Origin: Chaunax sp. Z400
Taxonomy: Eukaryota > Chordata > Actinopteri > Lophiiformes > Chaunacidae
NCBI GenBank assembly: GCA_037577475.1
Contig: CM075197.1
Coordinates: forward strand, 24,795,150-24,859,149
Length of the DNA stretch: 64,000 nucleotides
Reading direction: 5' to 3'
Shown here: one piece after another, positions 23,438 through 37,509 of the stretch
Layout of the letters: each line of letters starts with the position of its first letter
Numbering within the stretch: position 1 is the first letter of the stretch
The notes under the pieces: model-generated
Database searches by the model: none
What the model was told of the DNA's origin: nothing
The model's input: only the letters and a program-made list of their open reading frames with translations
Program-made: the position numbers and the translations under genes

Positions 23438-26050
23438 AAAAGAAACCTTAAAAAAAAAAGACAATTTTAATACAACATACTGGTAGGGTTTAAAAACAGC
23501 CCTGAAACGCTGATCTAAAGGTATATGAAGGGGTTCTGGAGTTTTAAGTTTGGCCGATGATGTAGGAACTGACAGCAGAAGATAATTTATTTATTATTAT
23601 TTTAATTTTCACAAAATGTCATCTACTGTATCTTCAGACTAAACTTGACTCTTTTTTTTTTGTATTGGTCTGTGAAATCTTATTTTGAAATCTTAGTGCA
23701 GATGTTCATTGTCCCAACAATCCAATCACATTATTGATGTGAAATATTAAATTTTATTAATATTAAACTTGTGCATTTGTGACTTTTAAAGTAGGTCCAT
23801 TAGCTTCTACTGCTCCGTCACCCACAGCGGCGCAGTGTTAGCTGGGAAAGCATCGACTGAATGGAGAGTTCAGATGTCCTCTGGGCTTCCTTGTTGCAAT
23901 GAAATCACCCTCTCTGTCAGTATGTTCAAACCGATGCTCTGGATCCCTGAAAAGACACAGTTATTGATCACGTCTCCTTAAAACACTGCATCAATTCATA
24001 TTGTATATTTGGTGGAGTATATTTGGTGGAGCAGCAACAACAACCGTCTTATTCCAGATGAATTAAGTGTGTTTTTGGCACAACTGGCAGAAGTAGACAG
24101 TCTGAAACAACAAGTCACCAAGTTGGCAGGCAGCGCTTGTTTTCTGATGCCAGGATTTTTTTTTAAAATTGTATTTATTTATTAGGAACATCTGGCTGCT
24201 TGTCTGATCAAATTAATATAATAAGTAACACCAGCCTACATCGGAAAAGAAAATCCCATTTGGTCCATTGGTGAAATGGAATTAAAATGCGAAGTCAATT
24301 AGAATGTTATTTTTCTCTCGAGTGAGGAAACGCAAGCGGAACGTCTCCTCATTATCCGAGAAACCAGGCAGAGATGAAGCCCTGTTACCAGTTAGAGGCG
24401 AACACATGTTTGACACGTAGACAAAGAAAATAAACGAAGCTGCTTCCACAGGAAATTTGAAACTTGATAATTAAGGCATCGTCAATCACACCTGGGAGGC
24501 TGCAGTTAGTAATGAACTTGTTTTCACGTGGCATATGACAGGTTTGTGATCCGATAGAAGCTCAACGCTGAGCTCTTAAGTCTTACTTACTACTCAGAAA
24601 CGCTCCATCACCTGCACTTCATTTAAGGCGTTTTCCTATCAAATCGATGTAAACCCACTCCAGTAAAAATATTCCCTCTGAGTCGTCACTGGCTCACTAG
24701 AGGTGTGTGACGGCGTGTGTAGCTCATTTAACGGTCCGTCTCTAGAGTGAGAGCTCGTCTTGGTTTAGTGAGAGAAAAAAACCTGAATTTAAAAGTACAG
24801 TAAAAGTGCGGTTGTTTTGTTTGATTATGGAAATGGTGAAATATGTTATTTCATGACATTTTGAGTTCATTTAGTTTACTTATTGGATTTAAAAAGAGTT
24901 TGTTGAACCAGGCGAAAATCGGACTGCCATGAAGTTGATATTTTATACCTAGAAGAAGTTTAGGAGAAAGTTTAAAATATTTGGAGGCTCGTTAGGCAAC
25001 AGGGAGGATGATGAAAAAAAGAAAAGGATAAAATGAGAGCACTGCCAGGAAGTGACACAATAATTCCATATGTCACAACAAAAATTGAGTCAAAATATCC
25101 ATAATCTCCTCACACTTCCTGTTGAATCCCTGTCAGATCCTGTCCCCCCCCCCTCCTCCCTGAGTTTCAAAGCCTGCTGTGCTTTTGCATCGCCGGCCAG
25201 TCCTGAACATCAAGCTCCCAACGCTGATTCTCTCATACATGAGTGACTTTTGTGCTGTCTGGATGGAACATCTTTGCTGGCTCGTTCATTCATCAGGACA
25301 AATGTGCAGCTCTGCAGACAGCAGCACAGCTTGGCAGCTTGAGAGTGTTAATATCACTTTGTTTATTAAATCACCAGGGAAACCAATGATTAATGTGTGT
25401 TTTTAGTTTGGTTTTTGTCCTTTCGGTTCAGTTATAATGACTTTTTCTTTATTGTGTTTAAGTGCAAAGACAAAGAAAACCAACAGACATTTTTAAAAAA
25501 ATTTTATTTTAAAGACCGCTTTGGCAGAAATGGTTTGGCTTCAAGTAGGAATCCAGTCACCTGTCTTGCTTGAAAGGCTGCTGCTGTTGAAGTGAGTGCT
25601 ATATTCAGCACACCTTACCCAATGATGAAATAATCAGGGGGGAGTTGTCAGCCGCTGTTAGCCCCTTCAGAGCTGAAGTCCTACAGCACCAGTAGGGGGA
25701 GGTCAGTCATGCAAGGGCTTGACGCTGATCGGGTTTGATGGCTCTTTGAAAATGTTGTTGCTCATTGTGCGTCCGTGTGCTGCTTTGGGGGGGTTATTTT
25801 CCCCCGTGTTTGTTACCGCCTCAAAACGTCCAGATCACTTTGTTCTCCAGAGCCTGTGAAGTGATGACTGTGTCATGAAGGGGTTTTCCATTAGCCGTCC
25901 ATTGAGGGATGGCTGCGCCATGCATTGATGTGTAACACACATACCGCCAAGGCGACATATAATCAATCTAATTCATGAAGCCCCGAGGTTTTACGTCTGT
26001 ATATGTGTACTTTTGTATTGTGTTGTTTTTCCCATATGAAGGTCTAATAA
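23438..26050. other. Noncoding DNA, nothing recognised
   Basis: A short tandem duplication of TATATTTGGTGGAG occurs at about 24004-24032, and a C8 run at about 25146. No repeat family or gene was recognised. The segment 25170-25380 is less AT-rich but has no domain in its open frame. Confidence 0.5.
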
Positions 26051-26112
26051 ACAGAAAATTACTGTAAAAATGTACGGTTATTTTCCATAAAATTAGGATT
26101 TTTTTCAGTGTA
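26051..26112 (+). repeat. Family-F repeat end
   Basis: ATTACTGTAAAAATGTACGG, then TTATTTTCCATAAAATTAGG and TTTTTTTCAGTGTAAG. The order matches the right end of the family-F repeat at 60490-61199 (TTTTCCGTAAAATTAGG followed by a T-run and ACAGT). Confidence 0.5.
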
Positions 26113-27434
26113 AGTTAAATAAGGCCTAAAATTAAGTCCTATCCTGCTTATGTTTTATTCATTTCATCTTAAAACTGCAGCTCAAAGCGCTTTACATTCA
26201 AACCACCTCTGAGGGGAACTCTGCCTTACATATGAGCAGCACTGTTTGCTGATAAATCCCACCACTCCTATTTATCTTAAGTCGGGATACGAGCCTCTAT
26301 ATAAAAAAAATAAAATAAAAAAAACCCCTCCCCAGCTGATATACTGTTTACAACTTGTAATCCTATGAACACAGAGTAACAGCGGGTTTATGTGGAAAGA
26401 GTAAATCTGTCACAGCAAACGCAGCACATGAATGCACTGAACGAGAATATGGAAAAAGTTGACGGCTGTGAGCATTTTTTTTTTTTGATGGCTTCCTTTT
26501 CTTACCCTCAGGGGAGGACTGGAGCTTTTCCCAGCATGCATTGGATGGAAGACAGAATGAAAAATAATTTTTGGCATAGAATCAATCAGGAACTTAAATT
26601 AATATTTGAAGGTCAGAACAGCTGATCGTCTGATGGAATTTCTAATATGTAACACCACACTATCTCACCTGATAGTGTCTCATTAAATTTCTCTTTCCAG
26701 GGATTGAACTCTTGAATCTTGGAAAACTTTTCATCCATCAAACACTTTATTGCAGATTTCATGCTGTAGAAATAAAATGTAACCCAAAAAAATTTACGAC
26801 AAATCTGCAATCGCACCCACACTTGTTAATTGTTACGTCCTCGATGAGTTTAGGAGATGAGGGCAGGAACACATAAAGTATAATTACCAGCATTTTAAGA
26901 AGAGGGAAACAGACAGACTGATAATCAGAAAATCAATGGTTTATCGATAAATTTACAAATAATAATGATTTAACAAAAAATGACTCCTTCTAAGGAAGGG
27001 GTGTCCTGCAGCACAAGCAGAGGACAGAAGTTAACTCCAAACAATGAATCATGCCAACACCTCAGGATTTCCCAAAGCACAGCACAAACACTGCCAGCTG
27101 GCCCGCTGGCACCACACCACTGGCAATCAGGGCTATTAAAGGCCAGGCCCTGGCTTCACCTGCAGCTACTCTCCACAGCAGGTGGGGAGGAGAGGAGGCG
27201 TAACCTGTAGGGGCAACGGAGAACACACAACAAAACGCACATGCAGCACTGGGGCCTTAGCATTCATTTAAAAAATGTAGTTATAATATGTAAGATGGCT
27301 GGGGTAAAAACGCCAGGGCTGCTAACTTACCTACAAAAAGTTCCAATGGTTCTACAGAAAATTGATGTAATTTATTTGGATGGAACTCAACATATAAATC
27401 AGACAAAAATGTGTAGAAGGAACAAAAGACAAAA
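26113..27434. other. Noncoding DNA with a possible repeat remnant
   Basis: At about 26170-26220 the string GCTCAAAGCGCTTTACATTC suggests an old interspersed repeat. An A-rich run with C7 lies at about 26300-26330. Nothing else was recognised. Confidence 0.4.
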
Positions 27435-27914
27435 GCCACATTTCCACGACAACCGGCTCCACCCAACTCCACTTGCCTTGGTATCTGCTATTTTTGTGCA
27501 GGTTGTTTTCCATCATGGGATAATACCTCCTCTGGGTAGATGGACGCCACGTGAAACCGCAGTGGCGTAGTCTTCAATGCAACACACACACATGTCGTCC
27601 ATCTGTCGTGATCCTCTCATCAACTGTCAAAGACCGTCTGCACCTCCTCAATATAACGGCCACAATAAAAAATAAAGTTAGGGTCACTAAAGTAGCTTGG
27701 CTGTTTGAGAGTGGCGGCCGTTGATTTGTGCTGATCAGGATACTCCGTTCGTGCCGGGCATTGACCAATCAGTGGGTCTGTGATGTTTCACGTGACCTTT
27801 TAGTATCTACTGGGCTCGCTTGGAACCACAACGGAGGAAAACATACTTTTTACCTAATGGAAAACCAAAAGAGGCAGGTGGAGTAGAGACGGTACTACGC
27901 AGTTGAAATGGGGC
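27435..27914 (-). mobile_element. Family-A TIR element, full length (480 bp)
   Basis: Ends are imperfect inverted repeats: GCCACATTTCCACGACAACC on the left, and on the minus strand GCCCCATTTCAACTGCGTAG at the right. The interior aligns along its length to 39777-40220 in the opposite orientation: TTTTCCATTAGGTAAAAAGT, TGATTGGTCAATGCC, GGAGTATCCTGATCAGCAC and ATATTGAGGAGGTGC. Both copies keep a short open frame with a similar peptide (STNQxPPxSNSxATL, then ILRRCxRS). No target-site duplication is clear. It may be a deletion derivative of a larger DNA transposon; PIF/Harbinger is a guess. Confidence 0.65.
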
Positions 27915-30236
27915 AAAAGTGGGACTTATTTCAAAGATTGAAGTCCTGTTCTCTTAACGTAATTGTCCAAAGTGAAATAGAAGAGAGAGTGAAGCGACGA
28001 CGGAGGCAGAGCATTGAACACATGACTCAAACCAATGGACCACAGAGCTGCCCAGTTAATAAACGTTGAAAAAGGACGTGCAGGCACAGAGCTGTGTTAA
28101 AGGCCAAGACTACACCATTGATTGCAATGACAAAAGGGTTTTTGGTGCTGTGACGCACAAACTCATGCACAGTTACAGTCACAATTCAACCTCTACCACC
28201 CAGTAATTTACTGCCAAAGATAAAGCCGGCCTGCTATATACTGTACGCGATATCTCCCTGCCCCCCGGAACAAGACCTCATAAATCTGAAGCAGAGAGAT
28301 GATCCATGGTCCATGCAATTTATGCTCTATCTACCAATCAGCATTAGGCTCCATAGCTCAAATGAAAAAGTCATCCATGAAGGAGAGTCAAATACACAAG
28401 AAATGAAATCAAGCTTTCACTAAACGGAAGTGCCGAAGAATTACTGCCTGGAGTTCTGCTCATAAAACGGAGTTAGATGAGGAGCCATCTAGCAATCACA
28501 AAAAAAACAAAAAAACAAAAATCGCAATGAGATGTGATGAGACAGATTGTCCATTCCTTCATTTTAATTAACAATAAGCAAACAAATCCTCTCCCGACTT
28601 CGCCAGGTGTCATCTTATGCTCATTCTTCTTGGAAATGAAAAACACACCTTCCACCTACGCTATGGCATTTCTGTCTCCTTAGAACAAATGCATAAAGGA
28701 ATGTGTAATTACTTAGCTACAGTTCTGTCCTGGAAAGTGATGCTATCGCCAAATGAAACCATTTTAAAGACTCAACAGGTAATCCATTGCACCGCCGTAT
28801 CCTGCATTTGCAAATTACCGTGATGTTTAAGCACGGAGTGCTTCGAGCACAGTGAGTGAAACTGAGCATTTAGAGCAGATTTAGTCCTTCATGTCTGAGA
28901 CTTTAGGAAGGCTTCTTATGACAGCACACACTTCGGGGGAAAGAGTCTCACTTTCTTGCATACAAATGAGATTGAGTCTGTCCTCAGACAGAATAAGGGT
29001 TTACCGTGTAAATAACAGCAAGCAGATCAATGACTCTCCAATGGTTTTAACCATCAGATGCCTCTAATACTTTATCTTGTTCATTATACACAAATGACTT
29101 GTCGATTAATCAACCAGTCAAGTGACCAAAAATTAATTAATCTTGATAATTAATTTTTGTTTATCAAGCAAAGATGCAAATACTCATTAGTTTCAGCTTC
29201 TCAGTTGTGACAGTTTGTTTAGTTTTTATGCATTTTGAATAGGAAACTGATAAACTTTTGGTGTTGGACTGTATCTCAACTTAAAGACTGACAAAAATGA
29301 AGCGAAGCCTGCGAGCTAGTTCAGGCAGACAACTCGAGCTGCGCTGCATAAACACAATACTCACATGATAAGCCTCATTCTCCTCAAACACACCCTCCAA
29401 ATTGGTGGTTTATTTAAGCTGCACCAATTTCCCATCACCCCCTCTGCCTGTCAATGCTGCTGCTGCTGCCCTGCATGCGTATTGGCTGCCTGCATTTTCA
29501 GCCCCACCACCACCCCAGCATCCACCTGTAGGCTCTGGTGAGGGGGCTTCAAAAAAAAAAAAAATTGCTCATCACTCCCCAATGCCTTTATGTAAACACA
29601 TCAGTGGGGAGTGATGAGGTTGGAGCCTAGACGCTAAACCCCAAACTACTGCATGTTCTCCTGCTGTGATGATAAACATTTCAAACTCCTGGTTTGTCAG
29701 ATTGAAATGTTAATAAAAGTTAGTAGTGTATTTTTTAAGTTCAGTGAGTTGTTTTAGGTCCACATCGTAAAAAATATGAACAAAAATCTAGACTCCAGAA
29801 CTACAGATGTTGTTTTTTTTCAGTTGTAATGAATTCCTGTTATTTGTGTGTTTTCTTCACAGTTTGGATGAACTTTATCTGGAAACTAATGCAAATTCCA
29901 CGTTGAACATTTGTTTGATTATACTCATTATTTTCATACCAGGAGACACGCTATAAAAAAAATGATAAAACCAAGAAGCGTATGTTATTTTAATTTTAAT
30001 TCCATCTCACACGTTGGTTGAAATAATTCTGGCTTTCTAAAATTTCACAGATTTAATGAGCTCCCCAGTCAAAGCCACATTAGATCTTTTATGTTTAAAC
30101 CTTTATGAAGATCAATGTCTGCGTTACCTTCAGGTGAACATTTTAATGAATTCTCGACTCTAAATTAATTAGACTGTCTGAGGAGAAAAGAGGAGATGAT
30201 GACTGAATGTTTTTGCTCCTATCGCTCTGGTTTCAG
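27915..30236. other. Noncoding DNA, nothing recognised
   Basis: A 12 bp perfect AT inverted repeat lies at 29128-29158 (arms AAAAATTAATTA and TAATTAATTTTT). A 13-A run lies near 29550. No gene or shared repeat was recognised. Confidence 0.5.
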
Positions 30237-30382
30237 GTGTGAGGACAAATAGTTTTCTCCCTGTTTTCCTCTGCTGTACTTCTGTATCTGCTGAGCTGAC
30301 GAATACACTGACAGCTCTCTATAATGAGAGCGAGTGTGGGTGTTTACTTGACTCCAGCCCTAAGGCTTTCATTCACTGTCAG
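30237..30382 (+). other. Exon-like open segment with good splice signals (tentative)
   Basis: The segment is preceded by TCGCTCTGGTTTCAG, a good acceptor with a pyrimidine tract, and ends CAG followed by GTCAGT, a good donor. It is 146 bp, and one frame is open throughout (48 codons after two bases); the other two frames contain stops. The peptide ends with a cysteine-rich stretch SECGCLLDSSPKAFIHCQ that I do not recognise. It could be a coding exon, a noncoding RNA exon or chance. No partner exon was identified. Confidence 0.2.
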
Positions 30383-30739
30383 GTCAGTCCACCATCATGG
30401 TACCCAGCATTAATACCCAAACCATGGCGCTGCGTTGTGTAAGCTGGATTCTGTCCTAGCTAGATGTCAGAGCTACTACATGACAGACATATCTGCTCAT
30501 CTGATACATGGATGTTACTTAGCATGGGCTCATTCGCTGCTGCAGGGCCGGGTGTCAATCATACTGCACAATTTGGGTCTGAACACTAGACGGAGAAAGA
30601 ACAGTTAAAGACCTGCATATTTAATCGTCCCTATCTGTTTCGTGTAATTTGTATATTTTGGGCTGTTTCGTTGATTGTATGAAGCACAGCTCATTTACCC
30701 TGCATTCAATTATTTTTTACCAGTTCACTTTTGGAGTTT
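30383..30739. other. Noncoding DNA, nothing recognised
   Basis: No repeat or exon signal found. Confidence 0.5.
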
Positions 30740-30800
30740 TAGGGTGCTTTTACACCCACCTCGTTTGATCCGGACCAAAGTTGCAGGAAACAGGTTCGGT
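30740..30800 (+). mobile_element. Family-E-type TIR end fragment
   Basis: TAGGGTGCTTTTACACCCAC, CTCGTTTGATCCGGACC and AAAGTTGCAGG resemble the end of a fish hAT-type short element, GGGTG(T/C)TTT(T/C)ACAC. The related ends at 47550-47819 are the closest in this window. No opposite end is visible here. Confidence 0.35.
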
Positions 30801-32006
30801 TTGTTTACAGTTACGGACCAATTACAGGAAGTTACAGCAGGCTACCGTCGCCAATAAACAAAAGAAGAAGAAACGGAGGAGGTTAAAAATCAGCCGCGGT
30901 AACACACAAGGGAGAGGAATAGACGAGGTATTAAACAGTGATATGGTCCGACGAAGAAATAAAAAGTCACCGGGACGAAACACATAAAACCCTGAAATGT
31001 TTAATTTAGAGGATACGAGGGGACGGGAGAGCAGTGACACCTGAATGTAAAAAAACTGGCACCAGTGCATAAAGGTGTGCGATGCCATCAATAAAAGTGG
31101 TTCGTCTACAAATGAGAAGGACAGTATTCCTTTTTAAAATGACCTGGACAGAATTCTGGACAATGAATCATTAAGTATTGGAGACACAGTCCATATAGAT
31201 GATTATGATAGGATGAAGGTATGTCATGAAAACTCCACTGAAAACAGGCTGCATAGACAGAAGTTCTTTGTTTCTCCCCCTCAAAATCTGTTCATTCAGA
31301 GAATTTCTATCCTCATAAGTATGAATGTGCCCTAAATGGGTGATCACATCAAAGTTATGTGTTTATCCAGGCAACAGATGGTAATGTGTAGTTTAGTGAA
31401 ATGATTGTTAGTCAAACAAACGGCCACAGACAGAAGAAGTGCACCAAGGAACAGTTTAAATACGGCGAGTTAAACCCAGTCATATGTGCTCTATTAGTTA
31501 TGGCTCTAAATTGGAATGGCTTACGCATAAAGTCTTTTTCTTGCTTTACATAGGTGGCCGTGCTGCTGTTGCTTCCATATGTTTCTTTCCAATCAACGTA
31601 TGAGCACCAAATGGATATTTGTCTAATGTAGATACTCCAGTAAATATTTTAGGCACATAAACATCTACAGATCCAGCCCTTGGCCTGAATAAAGGATCGC
31701 ACCGACACTTAATGTGGCATCTCATGCTTTCGGCTGCGTCGTTGTTACTTTTATCTTGTTCATTATTCCATTTGTGGTGATGCAGCTGTAAGGTTTGTGA
31801 TGTCTTTCAAGCTAGTTTGTGCATCAGAGTATTTTTAAGCGGTCTCTTTGTTGTTCAAGCTTATTTGTAAAAGTTTATGTTTGAATCACTTGCACAAAAT
31901 GTAGTTCTACTGCTGTTTTTGGTACAGATACACAAATGTGTAGATAAGCAATTGATGTTACACTTTTAATTAGCCTATTTTTAACAATTAAGCTGCACAT
32001 GTTTTG
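30801..32006. other. Noncoding DNA, nothing recognised
   Basis: Frames at 30781-31091 on both strands overlap each other and are biased by A-rich sequence. No repeat was recognised. Confidence 0.5.
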
Positions 32007-32620
32007 TCCATCCATCCACTTATCCAGGTCGCGGGGGCAGCAGTCTGAGAAGAGAAGCCTAAACCTCCCTCTCTCCAGCCACCTCCTCCAGCTCTTCTGG
32101 GGGTAAACCAAGGCGTTTCCAAGCCAGCTGAGACATATTATCCCTCCAGCATGTCCTGGGTCTACCCAAGGGTCTCTTCCAAGTGGGACATGCCCGGAAT
32201 ACCTCCCCAGGGAGGCGTCCTAACCAAATGCCCAAACCACCTCTTGTTGTGGAGGAGCAGCGGCTCCACCCTGACCCCCTTCCAAATGACTTGACTCTTG
32301 TTCTTTCGGTCATTACCGAACGTAGAATGTCTGGTAAGCCGAGAGCTTCGCCTTGTAGCTCAGCTTAGCTCCCTTTTCAACACAACAGACTGGTATGGCG
32401 TCGACATCACCACAGTCGCTGCCCCGATCCGTCTATCAATCTCCCAACCATGACCTCCGCTGTCCCAATGACAGTCGGAGGTCACGGCAAGCTAACAGGA
32501 CCACATCATCCGCAAAAAGCGGAGATCAGAGATCCTGAGTCCACCAAACCAGACTCCCTCCTCCCCTTGGCTGCTCCTCGAAATTCTGTCCATGAAGATT
32601 ATGAACAGAATCGGTGTCCT
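32007..32620 (-). mobile_element. Non-LTR retrotransposon, 5'-truncated, with RT FADD box
   Basis: On the minus strand the element runs from GACACCGATTCTGTTCATAA to a 3' end GACCTGGATAAGTGGATGG. At 32490-32516 the reading FADDVVLLA is the conserved catalytic aspartate box of the reverse transcriptase. Further on, another frame gives VFRACPTWKRPLGRPRTCWR and then LAWKRLGLPPEELEEVAGER, the C-terminal region also seen at 20175-20514. The two parts are in different frames, so there is at least one frameshift, and an in-frame stop precedes the FADD box. It lacks the 5' part of ORF2, including the endonuclease. The truncation is typical of target-primed reverse transcription. It is a dead copy, Rex3/RTE-like or Rex1/L2-like. 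Confidence 0.85.
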
Positions 32621-35600
32621 GAATAGGAAAATGTGTGTCAACATATACAATACACTCTATATATTGTATACTGTGATAAGGCACACGGAGAACACTAAAA
32701 CTGTTCAAACCTTGAATAAAAATGTGTACAGTTCATGCAGGATTCCTTCTCTCTGATTGAGAGAAAGTTTTCACGGCCTTTAAAGTACAAGGCTCACTGT
32801 GTAACACTACATGTAATACTCGCTTCTTTCAAAGATGTTTTCTTGAATATTACATGACGTCCACATTTTAAAATCTAATTTCCGAGAATGAACATTTTTA
32901 TATTCAGCACAACAAGAAACAAGCCATCTTCACTCTCAAGGCACTTTTACATCTTTTTCCGTCTTCATCAAACATCAAAGCAAAAGAAACACACAAAAAA
33001 ACTGATAGCGTTTTAAAACCAAGTCATTTGACGGATGTTAAGCTCGAGGGCTTTTCGCTTCAAAACCAGTCTAAATGAGATTTGTGGACAGAATACAGAG
33101 GAGTGGGATGCAGACCACAGTTCTCATCCTCAGCTCTGAGCCCTTTTGGGGATTCGACTGGATTTCAGTGTAATTCGTTAGCTGGTGTCAGATCAGTGGT
33201 GACTCTGAAGATGGGACTGAGCATCTGCCAGTAAAAGTTTTGAAAGGGGACTCGTGGTAATGACTTTGCTTTGTATCCAATCCTAAAGGATGACTCCTAA
33301 ACGTGTAGGAGCGAGTTTGTTAACACAACAAAAACTTCATCTCTAATGGGAGTTAACCAGGATGTGCCGACTGCTCCTCTGTGAGCGTGTGGTGTGATAA
33401 TGACAACCCCTCCTCTCATCCCTCCCTGCTACAAAACACAAAGACTTCCGTTTGAAGAGTATCCGAGTCCCCCTGAGGAGCTCCACAGGGCTCCGTCTCA
33501 TTCTCCCCGATGTTCATCCCCTCCATCACATATTTACATCTTTGTTTGTAAAGTGCAAATGGGATCCCTTGTAACGGTGAAACAATGATAAATCATCGGG
33601 AAGAATTTTTAATCTGGCAGAAGTTGCTTTCAATACCTTCGCTAATCAAGGAAACATAATGAGGCAGCTTTCAAGTGTGATTTACGGTGAATAAGTGGGT
33701 GTCATCATTCTACATCAGACCTCTGGTGCCAACATCAAACTGCAATTAATTCAGCGACGTGTTTTCTCACATTACTTTCTTCACTCGGTTGAAGTCATTC
33801 TTTAATGCTGCTGACTGCTAAAAGGAGTGGAGTGAAGCCTGCAGTCAACTCTGAGCTGCACTGCTGTAACACATGACATGTCTCATTTTCCTCAATCATC
33901 ACAAACGCACCTTTCCAATTTGGCCGTCTATTCAAGTCGCTCTCAATATGCTTGTAATATATTCTTCATCATTGTTTTGGCCAATGCTAGCTAACGTCTA
34001 CGTAGCGCGAACAGGAGCAACAGAATGCTGACTGTCAATAATAACACAATTTTTTTCCCCCTGAATATGTCACATATTTCCATTAAGCTGTAACCTTTTT
34101 GAGAGGAGTATATATTAGAAACTGAGGCTTTACATTAAAGATGCTCCCTTCATCACAGCCAAAACACGGAGCTACCTGGTATTTATGGTAATTACTCAAC
34201 ATTCATGGCCTAAATGTTTGGCCCTTGTTCACTCTGCTGAACATTTTGTGCTCTCCTGCATAGCAGGCTTTTATTACTGTCACCGTTTCCAAAAGCAGCT
34301 CTATATTTAAGGCCACGGGCCAAGAATGTGGAGTCCTTCCAACCTCTGCCTCATTAGTCATGACTATCGTTTGGTTAAGTATGAATGTGATTTGATCAGT
34401 GATGTGTGAAATCAAACCTCGCCTGGTTCTGCTTCCGCTTCGCCCTTGCAGACTGGATCTAGTCGATGCAGTTTCGTGCTATAATGCCAGGTGCATTGTC
34501 ATGACATCTGTCAAAATGCTAAGATGAGATATGGGTGTGCGTCACGCCACCACATAGGCGAGGAATTGGAGGATTATATCCCTCTACGCAAACCTATTCA
34601 CGCATTGGAGCACGATTTATAGATCCTCCAGTAATCGACTTTCCCTGTGCTGATGAGAAGTCAATTATAATGTATGACAGCGTCATGAAGGGAAGCAGAT
34701 TGTTGGCAGATATTGAGAAGTGGTGAAAGGAAGACGTATTTAATCCAATCGACAGGATGTCAACCGGGGTGGCAGACAGGTAATCACTGAGGCATGAAGG
34801 CAGACACACAAGCAGCCGACGCCCCCCCCGAAACGAGGGTAGAGCCATGTTGATATTTCAGGCTATAAAGGTGAGGAAGGATTTCATGCCTATGTGCCCT
34901 GTGCTTCTTGTATAAACCTGTCTTAAATCAGTTTTAGAGGTCTGAGTCACCAGAAACCATACCCGCCATTTTTTAAAAAGCCAAGCTGCTATAGAGGCTG
35001 CAACTTTTTAGCGCCGGCACCACGTGGTGGAAACACGTCTTAAAATTCCAAATATTTGTGAATATGCATGGAGTGCAGTCAGATTAAAAACACTGCAAAC
35101 ACCAATACTTTTATCAATACGAACTGTCACACAGTTCTTTTAGTCCCAGATTTGCATCTTTTGCATTATCCAGGCTTGCAGGCTTGGTCGACTCACTATC
35201 AGACATATTTGTAGTCCTGGTCTTTACATGCAGAATGTGCTATCACACCTCAGCTATCATTGCAATCTAATCAAATTAGTATTCTCTCTAATTATCGGAT
35301 ATGATTCTCGAAGTTGACCCTCATGAAGTCTGAAAAATCGGTGACGTGTTTTTTTATTTATTTAATTTTTGAATATATCCACAGCTCTTACAGATTAGAT
35401 GTGTAAATGAGGGATCACATCTGAACGCAACTAAAGGCATCAAATCAGTGTTTATTTTAAATAATGAAGCTTGTGCTGTCCTAAAAAAAACAAACTCTGA
35501 AACATCACTGTTTGACACTAATGACTGCCTTTGAGATGCTGATGAATAGAAATAGCATAAAAAACAGTTTCCATCCCGGGAGTGAACGGTCTGAGCATCA

Positions 35601-37440
35601 CCGACAAACACAGTGATCATCTGGCCACTTAGTCATTATGATTGTGCTTCCAAATTGCAATCTGTGACACTGAGCCTCTCAAAAAACACTGCGTCATAAC
35701 AGCTGTTCAGCAGACTTTGGCAGATCACTTCAGCAACATGCAATAAAGAAAATAAAAAAAAAAACATCAATCCTTAAAAGCATTTCCATCCCTCTCAGAA
35801 ATGATTTGACACAATAATAAGAAGAAATGCAACTGCGCAGAATAAACAAACAAACAAAAACAAATTATTGACCGGGATCACCGAAATATGTGAACCGATG
35901 TCTGCTATTTACTTTGAGCAACATTTCATGTGTGGAATAATTGAGAAACAAATGGGTTCCATCCGACAAACTTTTTCTCCATCCAGCCTTCTATTAATGT
36001 CGCCAGTGTTTCCAACCTTTTTAACTGTGTTCTACAGTAATTACGCGAGCTCTCTGACTGCCGTGAAGTCATTATGGCTGCTCCCAGCAGAGTCGCTTCA
36101 GTTCATTTTGTCGGCCTCTGAGCATTAGCTCCAGGTTCCAGCACCTGCTGCAATATATAAATACAGGCTGTTGTGTTCAGGCTTAAAAGTCTAGCTTGTA
36201 TGTCCTCTGATGGAGTCAGAAGTTTGGATTCACTGCGATGGGAAAGTGTCCAAAGTTTTACTGGTACCGCTGGGATCAAACCCTCAGACTCCCCCCGTAG
36301 AGTTAGTGGCATATTATTTTACTGCTAATTGGTGCGGTGGGTTAGCTGCCAGTTGGTTCTGGAAACAGATTCCCATTCACTTTGCCTTTTTTCTGCTTCA
36401 ATATTTTCTCTATGCAAAATTTGAGCCTTAAATGCTGTGGATAGCCCTTCATTAGTCTGGTCTAAATGAACAATGTAATCATGTTTACCCTAATATAACA
36501 GCTGTAAATAACCCTCAACAGGGCTACTATGAAGAGACTATCACACTGGGTTTGTTGTCGCAGTGTTTGCAGGATGCGCTTGTGTAGTTTGAAGTTTAAA
36601 TCAGCAGCATTTATAACATTGACTTAAGTAAAAGTACTACATGGGGACTACACATCTCCTTTTCACTGTGCAACCCAGAGAAATGAATTACCTGGATTCC
36701 TTGATCACGGTCGACCTGATAATTATTAATCCTTGACTTTCCACTCAGACTCTACATTCAGCTGTGGGACAGTCTGCTCTCTGTTGACTGTGACCTGCTC
36801 TCATGCTGCTGGTCTGACATCTTCAATCTCAGCAACTGTCAGTCATCAAAACAAATGGAAACCAAATCATAGCCTTGTTTGTGGCCGATCACGCCCCCCC
36901 ACCCCCACCCCCTCCCCCTCCACCGGCTCATCATTCACCTTGTTCCTTCCACTTATTTCAGTTGTCATTTCTTCCTCATATGGTATTTATCATTTGATTA
37001 CTTTGGAGGACAGGAAATCTTTCATGTGTTGCTTTTTTTTTCATTTGAGTTTTTAGGTTGCTACGATTGATGACGTTTAGTGTTTTCAGTCTCCGAGGCA
37101 TGTTGATTATTAATTGCATCTTTGCAGTCATTAGCTTTCTTCTGTTGCTACTCTGCTGTCAGCTGACAGAGACACAGATATCCGACCACCTCTATTTAAC
37201 ACAGTGACTTATGAAGACATTATTACCCCCCACCCCCCCCCACCCCATCTCTCTTGCTTCCCACCCACTAAGTGAGCAGAGATGCAAACTGTACAGCACA
37301 TTCCGGAAATTAATTGCCTTTGAACGCTACAGTTTGCCGGGTGATGAATGTGTAGTTTTATCACCCGTTGCATTTCACCGACTGCTTCATGTCTCACTTT
37401 GGTCTGTGATTAGAAACAGAATCATCTGATATCTGTGTTA
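32621..37440. other. Nearly 5 kb noncoding DNA
   Basis: C-rich runs occur at 36894-36922 and 37228-37246, and a C8 run at about 34824. Open frames such as 36733-37056 and 35354-35620 have no recognisable domain. No mobile element was recognised. Confidence 0.5.
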
Positions 37441-37442
<2 letters not shown>

Positions 37443-37509
<67 letters not shown>

